7,308 bases of DNA from Actinomycetes bacterium (GTDB lineage: Bacteria > Actinomycetota > Acidimicrobiia > Acidimicrobiales > Bog-793): the NCBI GenBank assembly GCA_021823365.1, contig JAKAOD010000150.1, positions 1 to 7,308 of the forward strand, given 5' to 3'. The notes below the pieces were generated by a model. The model was not told where the DNA came from. It did no database searches and saw nothing but the letters and a program-made list of their open reading frames with translations. Below, one piece after another: positions 6,668 through 7,308 of the stretch (its first letter is position 1; the number at the start of each line of letters is the position of its first letter). A program made the translations under genes and the position numbers.

Positions 6668-6994
6668 TCAGGCGGACTGGATCTTGATCTCGATGTCGAC
6701 GCCGGCCGGCAGGTCGAGGCGCTGGAGCGAGTCGACCGTCTTCGGCGTGTGCTCGACGATGTCGACGAGACGCTTGTGGACGCGCATCTCGAAGTGCTCG
6801 CGGCTGTCCTTGTACTTGTGCGGCGAGCGGATCACCGTGTAGCGGTGGCGCTCGGTCGGCAGCGGCACGGGCCCGCGCACCTTGGCCTGCGTCCTCAGCA
6901 CCGTCTCGACGATCTTCTTCGTCGACTGGTCGACGACCTCGTGGTCGTAGGCCTTGAGCCTGATCCGGATGCGCTGGCGCGGGCCGTCGGCCAC
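6668..6994 (-). CDS. rpsJ: 30S ribosomal protein S10 (uS10)
   Basis: uS10 is a small-subunit head protein; as NusE it also pairs with NusB in transcription antitermination and links RNA polymerase to the ribosome through NusG. The 108-residue product is a typical S10 with a slightly long N-terminus: [43 protein letters not shown] (about 7-49), [28 protein letters not shown] (52-79) and [23 protein letters not shown]. The start is GTG at 6994, with GGGGG about 9 nt upstream. It begins only 16 bp after the tuf stop, so it is almost certainly cotranscribed with tuf. It is cut off from rplC, its usual next neighbour in the S10 operon, by 317 bp carrying a hairpin and a candidate promoter. Confidence 0.97.
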   Translation of the reverse strand: MADGPRQRIRIRLKAYDHEVVDQSTKKIVETVLRTQAKVRGPVPLPTERHRYTVIRSPHKYKDSREHFEMRVHKRLVDIVEHTPKTVDSLQRLDLPAGVDIEIKIQSA

Positions 6995-7010
6995 CTCGTA
7001 CGCCCCCGAC

Positions 7011-7308
<298 letters not shown>

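Overview
The window is a stretch of the bacterial str-S10-spc ribosomal protein supercluster. Every gene lies on the minus strand, so transcription runs from high to low coordinates. The DNA is very GC-rich and uses many GTG starts. Several proteins look actinobacterial: L24 has a C-terminal four-cysteine ribbon, S17 ends in an [20 protein letters not shown] C-terminus, and L22 and S3 carry long Ala/Pro/acidic tails. I infer Actinomycetota, possibly a deep lineage such as Acidimicrobiia, because the S3 and L16 sequences feel closest to that group. This is recall, not a search.

Layout in transcription order: the 3' end of tuf (EF-Tu, from 7308 down to 7011); rpsJ (S10, 6994-6668) only 16 bp after tuf; a gene-free stretch of 317 bp (6667-6351); then an almost gapless run rplC, rplD, rplW, rplB, rpsS, rplV, rpsC, rplP, rpmC, rpsQ, rplN, rplX and the 5' part of rplE, which leaves the window at base 1. 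Within this run, neighbouring genes either overlap by 1-4 bp (ATGA, GTGA or TGATG junctions) or are 0-16 bp apart. This implies one polycistronic message with strong translational coupling. The products are uL3, uL4, uL23, uL2, uS19, uL22, uS3, uL16, uL29, uS17, uL14, uL24 and uL5, together with uS10 and the elongation factor that delivers tRNA to the finished ribosome.

The gene order is the classical one and I see no defence system, mobile element, RNA gene or unknown coding gene. The part that the known genes do not explain is the 317-bp island between rpsJ and rplC. It holds a terminator-like hairpin just after rpsJ, an extended -10 promoter candidate, and about 235 nt of predicted leader with several strong inverted repeats before rplC. 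This suggests that rpsJ travels with the str operon (with tuf), while the rest of the S10 operon can be started and perhaps feedback-regulated separately. Secondary points are the low-complexity extensions on L4, L22, S3, L29 and S17, and a (GGGGCC)5 tract in rpsC.
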